From Puccinia triticina (Eukaryota > Basidiomycota > Pucciniomycetes > Pucciniales > Pucciniaceae), in contig NC_070563.1 of assembly GCF_026914185.1 (NCBI RefSeq), positions 1,240,001-1,304,000 on the forward strand: a stretch of 64,000 nucleotides of DNA, in the 5' to 3' direction. Positions 23,581-34,912 of this stretch are shown here, piece by piece. The notes beneath the pieces are model-generated. The model ran no database searches. It saw only the letters and a program-made list of their open reading frames with translations, and had not been told where the DNA came from. The number at the start of each line of letters is the position of its first letter. Within the stretch, counting starts at the first letter, position 1. Both the position numbers and the translations under genes were made by a program.

Positions 23581-24282
23581 CCTAATGTCCAACATTTGGC
23601 TTGAGGCTGCCCAGCCAAATGTTGAAAAATGCCTTCTAACCCAAATATCACTGTACACCCCTCTGATTTATTCACAGCCTCCGGTACCATTAGAATCCTC
23701 TTTCATTTCTACATAATCTCAGCGCTCCAAAACAACACCTACCGCCTTCCCCTAATAAAAAAATTAATGTAAAAATTCCACCTGAGAGCCTATCCGGCCT
23801 GATGTAGACCGGATCGCCCATCCGGCCTAAACACATGAAGATAAGGTTAGACATCAGACGTCAATACCCTTTTATGTCGCAAGCCACCTAAATTCTGTAT
23901 TGACGAGAGACCTGTCATTCTTAAGTCAATACTGAAAAAACCCGTGAGAGCGTGTCCGACCTGGACCTTTGGATGATCCAATGGCTTCATTGCATAGCTC
24001 AAGACAACCCCTCACAGGAATGGCCGCTGAGCGGCGAGTTTGGGACAAATTTAATTGAAAAAATATGTACAAAAAAGCTGAGAAGCAGGGCTACAACATG
24101 GTGTAGGAGGCTTTGAATTTTGTACTGAGAGAAATGAGTAAAAGAGATGTAAACACAGAAATCATGATTTTCCGTGTAAATATCTCTCAGCCTCAGGCAA
24201 AGATTGGGACATTAGTCCTAAGCCTCTCCTTCGGAGACGCTTCGCGCCTCCTCGGAGAGGCTTAGTTAAGCTCAATGTAATA
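23581..24282. other. Non-coding flank left of the Harbinger element
   Basis: No gene is supported. At 24219-24271 it holds CGGAGAGGCTTAGTTAAGCTC, which also occurs at 11099-11119 just left of the KDZ element, so both elements landed near copies of one older repeat. Confidence 0.45.
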
Positions 24283-25071
24283 GGGGGTTTCAAAGTAGGC
24301 CCGCGCGTGCATGCAGGCCAATTTGCATAACCCAGTTTTGCGGGGAGGCTTGCATGCAAAAATGGCAAGTCGATGTTCAACATTCAACTTGAACGCCGGC
24401 TTGCCTTGCCACGCAAGTCGGCATGTCCTGCCCCTTGTCAGCTCTCATCCGCTCATCCGACACTAGTCAACAGCACATCCGGACACTTTGATGCCACTCC
24501 ACCAGTCAGCTCCCTCTCATCTGAAATTAGCACCACGGTTGGTCACCAGCCTCCAATCCCTCAAAAACCCATAAAATCCGGCCTCAATCCTCCTCTTTCA
24601 AACCTTCCTCATCCCCATCCAACCAGTCATCCTCACCATCACATCCATCACACATTTCTTGGATTTTTTTTCTTGTTGCCTACCTTCAACCATGGCACCC
24701 CAAATCCCTCAATCAACCTGACCGAAGACCAAGAAGCCATCAATTCCATGGGATCGCGACGGAGTTAACGGAGGTGAGTCTAGCATTGAAATCGTTCTTG
24801 AATGGCTTGCAACAGGTACCAACTACAAGCGTTGGCGAGGCGACGGAGAAAGAGGAAGGACAAAGACCCGGCTATGCTTGGAGATTGTCCAACTGCTGAA
24901 CCTCAGAGGTATCACTCATTGCAACACCAAAGGTACAAGCTTTCATTACTATTCTTGCGACTGATTCACAATGTTCAACATCTGATTGCCTTCTTTTACA
25001 GGAGTCTGTCAGAAAATCTCAGACCTCCAATCATCTTACAACACCGCGCGCGAATTTTTGAAGAACACCGG

Positions 25072-26003
25072 TGTGGTGCTCCATTCCAAACCATAAGTAG
25101 TATTTTATTGCTTTCTTTTACATATATTCATCATTACATTGAACATTTCCCCATAACCCTTCACAAATACCTCATTATTATTGCATATTCAGATTCTACA
25201 TCAAATTTCACATATAGTCCCTCATACATAGTATACCCTTATCTTCAATGGTTCAATAGTTATAGAGGATATAAGACTTACAGATAATCTACAGTCTTCA
25301 TTAGTTACAATACTCAATTCATTAGTAACTTACTGGAATCATTACAGTACATCCCTTTTACATAATTACTTTCACATACTAAACCCTTTACATACATTCC
25401 TCATTATGTACTATGGCTATTGTACACATTACATCATTAGATCTGTGCTTACCTCTTTCAGTAGTGCTCATCATTACAAGTAGTTACTATGCTCTCATCA
25501 CTTTTCCCCATTAGTACATTCTTTTATTCCCATAACCAGCATTCCCTTTTCAGCATTGCTCATCATTACATACTGTTACTATGTTCACATCACTCTTCCT
25601 CATTTGTACAACCTTCATTCTCATAGCCAGAACTCTTCATTGTCTGTGCTCATCCCTCCTTACTATAAGAATTGTCTTCCCCCCCCTCACTTGTACCTCA
25701 TGCAGAGAAATATATACAGAATTTATAGATAATTTTGGATACAGAAATTATAAGTTCCCCACTCTCATCAATCCTCCATCTCTCTTACCCTCAGTAGTCA
25801 GTAGTTAAAGCTCATAGTACTAGCTCCTAAGATCAAGCAGAAATCAGCCACACCTTTTCTTCTTTTTTCTTAGTGTTACTCTCATCCCCTCAGCATTAGT
25901 CAGGAAGGCAGCCTCATCAGCACCCTTGCATAGCTTACATTAGTACTAGTGTTGCTATCTATTTACCTTCCAAGCTCTATTCTCCCCTTTGAGTAGTTCC
26001 ACA
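25072..26003 (+). repeat. 5' LTR (932 bp)
   Basis: Begins TGTGG and ends CCACA, a TG...CA boundary, and is followed two bases later by a TGG primer site. Its first 625 bp equal 34913-35537. Confidence 0.85.
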
Positions 26004-26005
26004 AG

Positions 26006-26022
26006 TGGTGTCCCAACAGTGG
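26006..26022 (+). promoter_or_regulatory. Primer binding site of the Ty3 element
   Basis: TGGTGTCCCAACAGTGG starts two bases after the LTR end; TGG pairs with a tRNA CCA tail. The tRNA species was not identified. Confidence 0.6.
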
Positions 26023-26217
26023 CCTTTCTATACTTCAGATATCTTCAGCTCTAGTAACACTTTTACCATCAGCTACATACTACTTCACCTACACTCCTCA
26101 TACTCCTCTCTTTACAAATCAACTCCCTGCTTTTAGAATCAACTTCAACCAACAGTAACACTATCAGCACCTTCATTATCAATCTTCAGATTCAGATTCA
26201 ACTTACCTGTTTCAATC

Positions 26218-28662
26218 ATGTCTGCCCAAGGATCTCCCAACGCCAATGTTGCCCCCAGTCTTTACCCTCCAGTGGATCCTTCCAGTAATGCTACAGTTCA
26301 GGACTCCACCACTTCCAACACTGGTCAGACTCAGGTTCCTCTCAATGGTCCAGGTCACCAATCTTCTTCTACTGGTCCAGGTCCTCAGGCTCCTTCCAAT
26401 GCTCCAGATCCACAGGGTTCTTCTATTCCACAGGCCAACTCCAGTTCTTGCAGACCTCCTCCTAGACCTCAGACTTCCAGTGCTCCTAGATTCACAGGAT
26501 ACAGGGATACCAATCAGCCATCAGATGATTCAGAGGATTTAAATGTTCCACCACCCCGCTTTTCCAGATTCCAGTGCCAAAGGGATCATTCAACTCACTC
26601 TACCAGGTCCAACACCCACTTCTTGAACAGAGAACCAGCCATGCCAAGGTACCAGGATCCAGTCAGCAGAGGAGTTAAGATCAAACCCATGGACAAAGAG
26701 CTCTTCTTTGATGGAACCAACATGCCTGTGGAGAAATTCATTAGAAGGTATGAAAGTGCTGGAAGAGATGATGGTGCTAACTCTAAGGAACTGGCTGGAC
26801 AAATCATTGCTTTTATCAAAGGATTGGACCTAAAGGATGAAGTGGAAGACATGTCAGGCCATGAAAACTTGGATTGGGAAACCCTGAAGAAACAGCTACT
26901 CACCAGGTTTGGAACTTCTCAGCCATTGGTCAGATATACCAGGGAGGATCTCAGGAAACTAGTCTACAAATCTGCCCAGGATGGAGGAATCAGCACCTTG
27001 GAAACCTTCAACACATTCAGAAACAAGTTTGAAACCATCACTCACTACTTGGTAAGGATGGGGTACAGTACTAGCCTGGAGGAATTCAGACACCTACTTT
27101 TGGAAACTCTTCACAAGGATCTGGATCAAAGAGTTACTAGGAGCTTGATGAGGGACAATCAAATGCTAGCCTCAAAGGATGGAGGTGATATCTTGCCAGA
27201 CACTGAAACTCTTCTTACCTACATTCACCAGGAAGTTTACTCAAGATCAGTGGTCAACAGAAGGACTGAATGGAGGGCAGAAGAGAAATTCACTTTGGAC
27301 AACTCACCTAGGACCTCCAAACCTACACCTGCTACTCAGGGAACTGCTCCTACTGCTTCTATTTCTCTGGACAAACAAGTGGAACTCCTTACCAAACAAC
27401 TTGCATCTCTCACTGCTGGCAAAGGACTACCTCCCCACATGGACAAACCTGCTAGGACCTGGCCATTCAAATGCTATTATTGTCATCAGGAAACCCATGG
27501 AACCAACAGCTGCTCTCAACTTGCCCAGGACATGTCTAGTGGTGCTGTTATCAAGGATGGAAGAGATTACAGACTTCCAGACAAATCAGTTATTCCCTGG
27601 ATTCCAAGCAGACCAATCAGAACCCCAGTGGAAGAGTACTCTAAAACTAAGCTCACATCTTCTTTTGGCCAACTAGAGGAGGACCCAGTCTATTATCAAG
27701 CCCATAGTTATGAAGCAGACCTTGGAAAGAGGACTAGAAACAACTCTAAGGATCAGGATGAAGAGGAATCAGCCAAGGCAGACAAAAGGATCAGGAAGGA
27801 GAAACAGGACCTAATGGACATGGATACAGAGGACTTACTTCACATGACACAGCCCCCTACTCCTAGTGCTTCCAAATCCCCTACTTCAAAAGGCTCCCCT
27901 CAAGTCAGATTCCAGGATAAGAACAAGGATTCAACTACTGCACCTAAGGACAAACCAATTAAGAAAACCTATTTGGAGAAGACTTTGGCCAAGGAGTACC
28001 CAGGAATTGAAGAGGAAGTGGCTAGTAGGATGTTGACTGCAGGAAAGATGGAGTTGGCTTTTGGAGAAATCTTTGCTATATCACCAGGAGTTACTGACTG
28101 TATTAGGAAGAAGATAACCAACAGAAGGGTCCCATTGGATGGTGTCAAATCAGCAAACTTCACAGACATGGAGGATGGAGAAGAACCAGCACAGGAGCAA
28201 CCCACTACTCACTACTCCTGCCCCCTTGGATACATCACCATCACTATTGGAGGAGAGAAACATCAAGCACTCTTGGATACTGGCTCTATGGTCAACATTA
28301 TTCCTGAAACTCTTGCTCATAAACTTGGATTAGTACTCACTGCCAAATCTATGAAGCTCAAAGGAATTGGAGGTCACCTTACTGATATACCTGGAATTGC
28401 TGAAGATGTGGAGGTAACCATTGGGAAAGTAGTTAGGACAGTTCATTTCTGGGTAGCCAAAGGACCAGTTCAGATGATTATTGGAAAGCCTTTCTTGATG
28501 GATGTCTCAGCTAACATCAACTACAATGGAGCCAGAGGAGAAGCACTTTCAATCATGGATTCAGCTGGTCAGACTTTTTTGGTTCCAATCATACTCCCCA
28601 GTAATCAGAAGTGGGAAACCAGCATACCTTCCAATTCTGGACTGTTAAATTTTTTAGATTGA
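26218..28662 (+). CDS. Ty3 Gag plus aspartic protease, 814 residues
   Basis: Uninterrupted frame. Residues 1-140 are Pro/Ser/Gln-rich. A retrotransposon gag (capsid) domain follows from about 155 (ELFFDGTNMPVEKFIRRYE) to about 330. The zinc knuckle is C419, C422, H427, C432 (CX2CX4HX4C). A basic/acidic linker leads to the retroviral-type protease with the active-site D687 in LLDTGSMVNII. The stop TGA (28660-28662) follows a -1 slip site, so most ribosomes would make Gag-protease and a fraction Gag-Pol. Gag packages the RNA and the protease matures the polyprotein. Intact here. Confidence 0.93.
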   Translation: MSAQGSPNANVAPSLYPPVDPSSNATVQDSTTSNTGQTQVPLNGPGHQSSSTGPGPQAPSNAPDPQGSSIPQANSSSCRPPPRPQTSSAPRFTGYRDTNQPSDDSEDLNVPPPRFSRFQCQRDHSTHSTRSNTHFLNREPAMPRYQDPVSRGVKIKPMDKELFFDGTNMPVEKFIRRYESAGRDDGANSKELAGQIIAFIKGLDLKDEVEDMSGHENLDWETLKKQLLTRFGTSQPLVRYTREDLRKLVYKSAQDGGISTLETFNTFRNKFETITHYLVRMGYSTSLEEFRHLLLETLHKDLDQRVTRSLMRDNQMLASKDGGDILPDTETLLTYIHQEVYSRSVVNRRTEWRAEEKFTLDNSPRTSKPTPATQGTAPTASISLDKQVELLTKQLASLTAGKGLPPHMDKPARTWPFKCYYCHQETHGTNSCSQLAQDMSSGAVIKDGRDYRLPDKSVIPWIPSRPIRTPVEEYSKTKLTSSFGQLEEDPVYYQAHSYEADLGKRTRNNSKDQDEEESAKADKRIRKEKQDLMDMDTEDLLHMTQPPTPSASKSPTSKGSPQVRFQDKNKDSTTAPKDKPIKKTYLEKTLAKEYPGIEEEVASRMLTAGKMELAFGEIFAISPGVTDCIRKKITNRRVPLDGVKSANFTDMEDGEEPAQEQPTTHYSCPLGYITITIGGEKHQALLDTGSMVNIIPETLAHKLGLVLTAKSMKLKGIGGHLTDIPGIAEDVEVTIGKVVRTVHFWVAKGPVQMIIGKPFLMDVSANINYNGARGEALSIMDSAGQTFLVPIILPSNQKWETSIPSNSGLLNFLD
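28650..28656 (+). promoter_or_regulatory. -1 ribosomal frameshift site U UUU UUA
   Basis: In the Gag frame the codons are AAT TTT TTA GAT TGA, so the heptamer T TTT TTA lies in exactly the phase needed (X XXY YYZ). A slip of -1 enters AGA TTG AGA, the frame of the pol reading frame. The heptamer is two codons before the gag stop. The overlapping A AAT TTT also fits the rule. Confidence 0.75.
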
Positions 28663-30551
28663 GACCAGGTTTTCAGTTCCCCTCTCTTACAACTGCAACC
28701 CTGGAAAACAACCAAAAGCAACAAACTGTAGTCACTCATTCAGCAAAATATAAATCAACTCTAAAAAAAATAAAACCAGTAAACCAACCAATGCCATTAT
28801 CTCTCAATCCCCCATTGTCAAGGCCACCACTCTCAAGAGATCCTTACCTCACTCCTTTAAGCCCTTTTCCTCCACCATTCACTCCTACCTCCAAGATTAC
28901 TCAAGAAAGGCTGGACCTCATCAATTTTGGACCTCCTGGATGGCTTTCTCCTCAAGAATATCTCCTGCTGGTATGGGTAATTGTGATTAGACAAGGTGCT
29001 TTGGCTTTTGTAGAAACAGAAAGAGGCCTTCTTAAACACACCTATGGACAGCCTTATATTATTCCAGTCATTCCTCATGAACCTTGGCAACAGAAACCAA
29101 TTCCAATCCCTGCACCCATCAAAGACCAGGTTATAGAATTGGTAAGGGAAAGACTCAGCACTGGCCTCTATGAACAATCCTTTTCCAGTTATTCCAGCCC
29201 TATATTTTGTGTAAAGAAGCAGGATGGTAAGCTCAGAATTGTACATGACCTTCAGAAACTCAACAAAGTCACCATTAAGGACGCTGGACTACCACCAAAG
29301 ACAGATGAACTCATTGAATCATTCACTGGAAGGGCTTGCTATGGACTAGGTGATATTATGGGAGGATATGATGAAAGAGAATTAGCTCCAGAATCCAGAC
29401 CTTTGACCACCTTTGAAACACCCCTTGGAAGATTTCAACTTACCAGATTACCCCAAGGAGCCACCAATTCAGTTGCAGTTTACCAGGCCCAAATGATGTG
29501 GATACTCCAGGATGAATTACCTCAACATATGGGAATCTTTGTGGATGATGGAGGTATAAAAGGACCAACCTCTGACTACAATGAAGAAACTCTAAAGGAC
29601 AACCCCCAGATCAGAAGGTTTATCTATGAATATGCCATTACTCTGGAAAGGATTCTTTTCAGGATTGAAGAAGCTGGACTCACCATCTCTGGGAAGAAAT
29701 TTGCTTGCTGTGTACCTGCTCTGGATCTGGTAGGCCATGTGGTTTGTAAGGAAGGCAGAAGGATATCCATCAAGAAGCTCAACAAAATTGAAACCTGGCC
29801 AACTCCCACCACTCCTTCAGATGTCAGAGGATTCCTAGGTATCTGTGTATATGTTAGAATGTTCATTAAAAATTACTCAACCATTACTGCTCCACTCAGA
29901 AGACTCACCAGGAAGGACTCCTCTTGGGATTGGACTGAAGATTGCCAGGATGCCTTTGAGGACCTTAAAAGGATTGTTGGAACTGATATCACCCTGAAGA
30001 AATTGGACTATGGACCTAATGCTGGCTTAATCAAACTCTCAGTGGACTCCAGTGTTATTGCTGCAGGTGCTGTTCTTACTCAACAGGATTCTGATGGATT
30101 GGATAGGCCTGTGTTATATGAGTCAGTAGTCTTTTCACCCAGGGAATCAAAATACTCACAATCCAAATTAGAACTCTGTGGTGTTGCCAAGATCCTCAAG
30201 AAACTTCAAACCAAACTGTGGGGCCAACATTTTCAACTCAGAGTGGATGCCCAGTGCCTTATTGGAATGATCAACAACCCTTCACTTCCCAATGCCCCTA
30301 TGAACAGATGGATTGGATTTATTCAGTTATTCTCCTATGACCTTGTTCACACTCCTGGAAAAACTTTCACCTTACCTGATGGAATTTCAAGAAGACCCCC
30401 TGATTCTGATGAAGATGACTGTCCTAGCTTTGATGAAGATGAAACCTGGATCAAACCTCACCCTGGATTTGGAACTAAACATTCTACTTTTGGCCTGCTT
30501 CTGGGGACATCAGCTAAGTTGGGGGAGGGGGTAAGTAACTTGCAGCAATGA
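28656..30551 (+). CDS. Ty3 Pol: reverse transcriptase and RNase H
   Basis: Read after the -1 shift. Seen: FCVKKQDGKLRIVHDLQKLN (RT palm start), LPQGATNS, catalytic FVDD near 29538-29549, LVGHVV, SDVRGFLGICVYVRMFI (thumb/connection), then an RNase H-like segment with SVDSSVIAAGAVL and WGQHFQLRVDAQCL. It copies element RNA into DNA and degrades the RNA strand. The frame ends at TGA (30549-30551), after which the same frame continues as integrase. Confidence 0.9.
   Translation, partial: RLRPGFQFPSLTTATLENNQKQQTVVTHSAKYKSTLKKIKPVNQPMPLSLNPPLSRPPLSRDPYLTPLSPFPPPFTPTSKITQERLDLINFGPPGWLSPQEYLLLVWVIVIRQGALAFVETERGLLKHTYGQPYIIPVIPHEPWQQKPIPIPAPIKDQVIELVRERLSTGLYEQSFSSYSSPIFCVKKQDGKLRIVHDLQKLNKVTIKDAGLPPKTDELIESFTGRACYGLGDIMGGYDERELAPESRPLTTFETPLGRFQLTRLPQGATNSVAVYQAQMMWILQDELPQHMGIFVDDGGIKGPTSDYNEETLKDNPQIRRFIYEYAITLERILFRIEEAGLTISGKKFACCVPALDLVGHVVCKEGRRISIKKLNKIETWPTPTTPSDVRGFLGICVYVRMFIKNYSTITAPLRRLTRKDSSWDWTEDCQDAFEDLKRIVGTDITLKKLDYGPNAGLIKLSVDSSVIAAGAVLTQQDSDGLDRPVLYESVVFSPRESKYSQSKLELCGVAKILKKLQTKLWGQHFQLRVDAQCLIGMINNPSLPNAPMNRWIGFIQLFSYDLVHTPGKTFTLPDGISRRPPDSDEDDCPSFDEDETWIKPHPGFGTKHSTFGLLLGTSAKLGEGVSNLQQ
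30513..30534 (+). promoter_or_regulatory. Second, internal polypurine tract in pol
   Basis: AAGTTGGGGGAGG here repeats the 3' polypurine tract (about 34899-34912), and the preceding CTGGGGACA is also shared (30501, 34885). It sits between RNase H and integrase. It could act as a central plus-strand primer. Confidence 0.5.
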
Positions 30552-31781
30552 ATTTGGAAGCACCTCCAGGAATACCTTTCAACCATGAACAAACCTCCAG
30601 GATGCAGCAGCCTGGAATTCAAGCAAATTTTGCACAAATCAGCCAACTTTTTCCTTTCCAATGGAGTCTTGCACAGGATCAACAAACCATTCTCTCAGAT
30701 AGTAGTCACCTCTCCTTCAGCTCAGAATTCCATCCTCAATTCCCTTCATGAATCCTTAGGCCACAGAGGTATTGCTGAAACCTACAGAAGGATTAAACTC
30801 AGATTTTGGTGGCCAAGTCTCAAGAGAGGTGTTACCAAGTGGGTCCAGTCTTGTGAAGCTTGCCAGAAGAGGAGTTCAAAATTGCCAATGGAACCCAAGA
30901 AACCTACAGGAGCAGCAACCATCTTTGGAAGAGTCAGTTTGGATACAGTTCACATCAAAGCTGGCAAATGGAAATACCTGGTAATTGCAAGAGATGACCT
31001 TTCTGGATGGGTAGAGGCAGTTGGACTAGAAAAGATTCAAGCAAAGAAAATCTCTCAGTGGTTCTTGGACAACTGGATCTACAGATATGGAGCCCCTTGG
31101 TCAGTCACAGTGGATGGAGGATCTGAATTTGGACAACAATTTCAAAAATCCCTTCTGGAATCTGGAATCAAAATCAAAGTCACCACCCCTTATTATCCTG
31201 AAGCAAATGGTATGGTAGAAAGAGGACATCAGGCAATTAAGGATACCTTGGTCAAGCTCTGTGGAAAAGAAGGCAAGAAGTGGAGGAATTATTTACCTTT
31301 AGTTTTATTTGCAGACAGAATTTCCACCAAAAGATCAACTGGTTACTCACCTTATGAATTAGTTCTTGGACAGCCCCCCATCTTACCCATTGACCTAGAA
31401 TTGGAAACCTTCTTTGGAGTGGATTGGTCAAAGGTAGAATCAACTCAGGATCTTTTATTGGCTAGGACTCAGCAGCTTGAAAACAGGGATACCATCTTGC
31501 AGCAAGCACACCAGCAGCTTATGGATTCCAGGAAGAACTCTGTGGACTATTGGAACAAGAAGAAAACATCAAGGCAGCCACTAAAGAAAGGTCAATTAGT
31601 AGTAGTGTATAACAAATCTTTGGACTCTCAGTTTGGCAAGCTCTTTGAAAATAAATGGAATGGCCCTTACAGAATCAAAGCTTAAAACCCAGGAGGATCT
31701 TACATCTTGGAAGAATTGGATGGCACAGAATTAGCCAGAAGGTTTGCTGCAACTCATGTCAAGGAATACCACTCCAGGTAA
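30552..31781 (+). pseudogene. Ty3 integrase, separated by TGA and carrying a late TAA
   Basis: In frame with the RT but behind the TGA at 30549-30551. It reads IWKHLQEYLSTMNK, then an HHCC zinc domain (HESLGHRGIAETYRR ... CEACQ) and the catalytic core: D in SLDTVHIKAG, D in TVDGGSEFGQQF, E in NGMVERGHQAIK. A TAA at 31683-31685 follows PYRIKA; beyond it the frame continues NPGGSYILEELDG to HVKEYHSR and TAA at 31779-31781. No chromodomain is seen. Two point stops in an otherwise intact pol suggest very recent inactivation. Confidence 0.85.
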
Positions 31782-31948
31782 AAACAAATAAGGAATAATC
31801 AATTCATCTCTTTTCTCTTCTCTCTTTCTCATCTTCTTACACAATAACATAACAACAAAATAAAATCAAATCTATAAACAAATCAGAAATAAATCAATAT
31901 AAATCAGTCTCAAAAACACTCTCAAATAAAAATAACTAAATATAAAAA

Positions 31949-32758
31949 TCAAAAGCTCACCTCTTCTTCTTTTATCACTACATCACCCTCTTCCATTTCA
32001 CTTTTCTCCTTCTCTTTTCCTTTCTCCTTATCTAAAAATCAAAAGACATCAAAAGAAAAATTAAAGCATAACATTAGTAAAAATCCTCAATAAAGAATAA
32101 AAATAGAACTTACCCTCAGCTCTTATCCTCTCCATTTCTGCTTCTACCCTCCAACCATCTTCCTCCTCTTCCACTTGGTCCCTCACCCTTAACAACTCCA
32201 GGGCATTCTTTTCCTCAGTTTCCTCTATCATGGCATCTATTATGGAATGAGTATCCATCTAAAAATCAAAATAGAAACAGGGAAAAATATCAGTATTATA
32301 ATCAATCTTCTTTCTTTTCAAATTCTTATTCATCTACATACAGAATCCACTCGACATACATGTGCAAAGGCGTCGTGAAATCGGCTATACAACCTCAGAC
32401 GTGCGTTTCGTGCGGCAACCGGGTCGTCGAGGTCCTCACGAGCAAAGGCGAGGAGTCCTTGCTGGATAAAGTGGCGCAAGGCGTAGATTTCTTCGGGTTT
32501 GAAACTGTCCCGCATGCCGGAGTTATATGCGTGGACGTTGTCTACGGCCGAGTGCGCTCGACAAATGGAAAACGGGATATCATAAGAGGGGCTAATAACG
32601 GCTGCTTCGTCGAGTTGAGATGAAGTTATGGACGTGTTTGAAGAATAATCTAATAAGTTATCAAGGTTTTCTTTCGGCGATGAGGGCGTGGAAGTGGCGC
32701 TGGAGGCAAACATTACGGATATTGAATGCGATAACGGAACTTTTCCGTTGGCCGACAA
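31949..32758 (-). CDS. Antisense spliced gene inside the Ty3 element, unrecognised
   Basis: Opposite to gag-pol, three exons join in phase: a 5' exon ending at 32342 (RHFIQQGLLAFAREDLDDP ... HVCRVDS), 32114-32258 (MDTHSIIDAMIEETEEKNA to MERIRAEG) and 31949-32031 (KEKGKEKEKSEMEEGDVV to a TGA). Donors are GTATGT and GTAAGT; both acceptors read TTTTTAG. The product is Glu/Lys-rich and probably coiled-coil; no domain is recognised. The 5' end is unsure: the first codon of the open frame is TTG at 32758, so the true start may lie in an earlier exon. It occupies the space between integrase and the 3' LTR. Confidence 0.55.
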
Positions 32759-33840
32759 CCTGGACCTTATAGATACTCATTTTTCTTCATTTTATGACGT
32801 CACTATGGACGCCTTTACCTTTCAGAATCGTGTGGCGCGGATTCTCTTTCATTTTCTTAATGTTGACTCTGGTGTTCAACCCAGTTTAATTAAATTCTTG
32901 GAACGCTTTCACGTCATTCTTTTCGCCTATAAATTTTTTCAATCAATTGGCCAGCTTCAGGAGTCTAATTGGACAGCTCCTTGGCGTTACCTTAAGAGTA
33001 TTTCATCATGTATTCATCTCCCTTCAACTCCTATACGATGGAAACCGCGGAAAATCATAATAAAGCTTTAATCGCTCGAATAATCGGTCGGCCGGCTTCA
33101 AATTTAATATTGATCATTACAGTCTTCATAAATGCGATCTTGCCTTTCATTTGAAATCGGTTCTGGACGATTCTATCGAGCTGTTTAGAAGTTATAACCC
33201 CTCAAAGTTTCCCTAGGATTTACGCGGCCCCGCAGGTGCCATTCATTAAACGTTTACGGCGACCTATCGGCCGAAAGGAATCTCAATATCAATCTATTCT
33301 AGTTTCATCTCCTCCTTCTTGCCTTTCAAATGAGCTCGTAATTAGAAAATTTCATCGACGGGTTTTTGAGTTATATCTGGAGGAAGTGGTCTCTTAATCT
33401 GCACGGCTTTACTACTACGCGCGCCCGCGGGTCTTGCTTGGATCTTTAACCGGCCCTACACAATCGATACTCAACCCTTAAAAATAACCAGTATATACCA
33501 TTTTAATCTGCAGAATCGCCTCTTTCGAATGAACTTGGTTTCAAGAATTTTCATCGAGCCGTTCCGGAGATACAGGTCGATCAATTTCTATTTTTCTTTT
33601 CGTCATTCCGCACGCGCGCCTCCCGCTTGGAGCCCCCGCTCAGACAACTGGACCCCTCTTTCGACAGCACGCGCGCATGGACACATGTTCCATTCCTCAT
33701 CTGTACAAAAATTAACGCTTTTTTTCGTAGTGGACATGGGGAAATTAAAAGGAGTCAAGTACTCAAGAATAATGGAGAAAAGGGAGAGGGGGGGAGAAGA
33801 AAAACGATCATCATGGAAAAGGAATTTCTGGAATCATCAC
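32759..33840. other. GC-richer non-retroviral segment inside the Ty3 element
   Basis: From about 32340 to 33720 base composition is closer to host genes than to the AT-rich element (for example CGCGCGCC words near 33417 and 33610). It contains the probable upstream region of the antisense gene. No retroviral frame is present. Captured host DNA is an inference. Confidence 0.4.
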
Positions 33841-33849
33841 TCATTTTTA

Positions 33850-34125
33850 TCCATCCATCATTATTCCTTACCATCTAATATCAATTATGGATCATCAATC
33901 AATTCAATCATCCATCAATCAATCCATCCATCAATCCATCCATCCATCATTATTCCTTACCATCTAATATCAATTATGGATCATCAATCAATTCAATCAT
34001 CCATCCATCAATCCATCCATCCATCATTATTCCTTACCATCTAATATCAATTATGGATCATCAATCAATTCAATCATCCATCAATCAATCCATCCATCCA
34101 TCATTATTCCTTACCATCCCATAGC
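33850..34125 (+). repeat. Tandem repeat, CATCCATCATTATTCC unit of about 76-90 bp
   Basis: Four copies sharing CCATCATTATTCCTTACCAT with CAATCAATCCATCCATCAAT spacers. Confidence 0.75.
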
Positions 34126-34589
34126 AATTACTGGACATCCAACCACCACAATATTGGAACTTCATCATCTTCACCCTGTATTCTAGGAATTATTCAATCA
34201 GCAATCCAATCACTCATTCATTCATCATTATAATCAATTTCTTCCAACACATTGCAGCTCAGAAACCACCCAACTTGAGCAAGAATATTCTTTGGACAGC
34301 TTATCAACCTCTCTGGACTTCAAATTCTCTTCACTGAACTTTACATTATATACTCAGAAACTCAGAAATCCAGTCATTCAATTCCAAATCATTCACACCC
34401 TTCAGAAATTACAATTATCAACCTCATCAATCAATCAATCAATCATCATCAATCATTGCATTCTTCCTTAGCCTCAGTTAGGTGGGAAAATTATTCTCCA
34501 GAGTGGAAATTAGTCTAATATGTGTCTGTCTCAAGGATATTGCCTTCAGCAGAGTTAGATCTTCTTAAACATTCACCCCTCATTGATAA

Positions 34590-34860
34590 TTGGACCTTCT
34601 TTTGGATACTGGACTCTTTGGATTGGATACTGGACTATGGATACTCTGGATACATAGGACTATTGGACTTTGGATTGGACTTGGATACCTTGGACTCAGA
34701 TATACTGGACTTGGATTATACTTGGATTCTAATTGGCTTTGGACACTGGAATCTGGATTTGGACTGCTACTCAGGACTTTGGATTTCACCTTTTGGAGGA
34801 AGAACACTGGACTTTGGACTTTGGACTCTTGGACTCAACATTCTTCAACTCTTTCTGGAT
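34590..34860 (+). repeat. Degenerate TTGGAC(T) repeat upstream of the 3' LTR
   Basis: Dozens of TTGGACT/TGGATAC words in tandem in the 3' untranslated part of the Ty3 element. Open frames here are artefacts. Confidence 0.7.
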
Positions 34861-34898
34861 CACTCTTCTCTTTGGTGCATTGCCTGGGGACAGACAAT

Positions 34899-34912
34899 AA
34901 GTTGGGGGAGGA
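34899..34912 (+). promoter_or_regulatory. 3' polypurine tract
   Basis: AAGTTGGGGGAGGA directly precedes the TGTGG of the 3' LTR, the required position for plus-strand priming. Confidence 0.8.

Noticed and set aside
25581..25808. Small open frame inside the 5' LTR
   Set aside because: Lies in LTR sequence; no support beyond an open frame.
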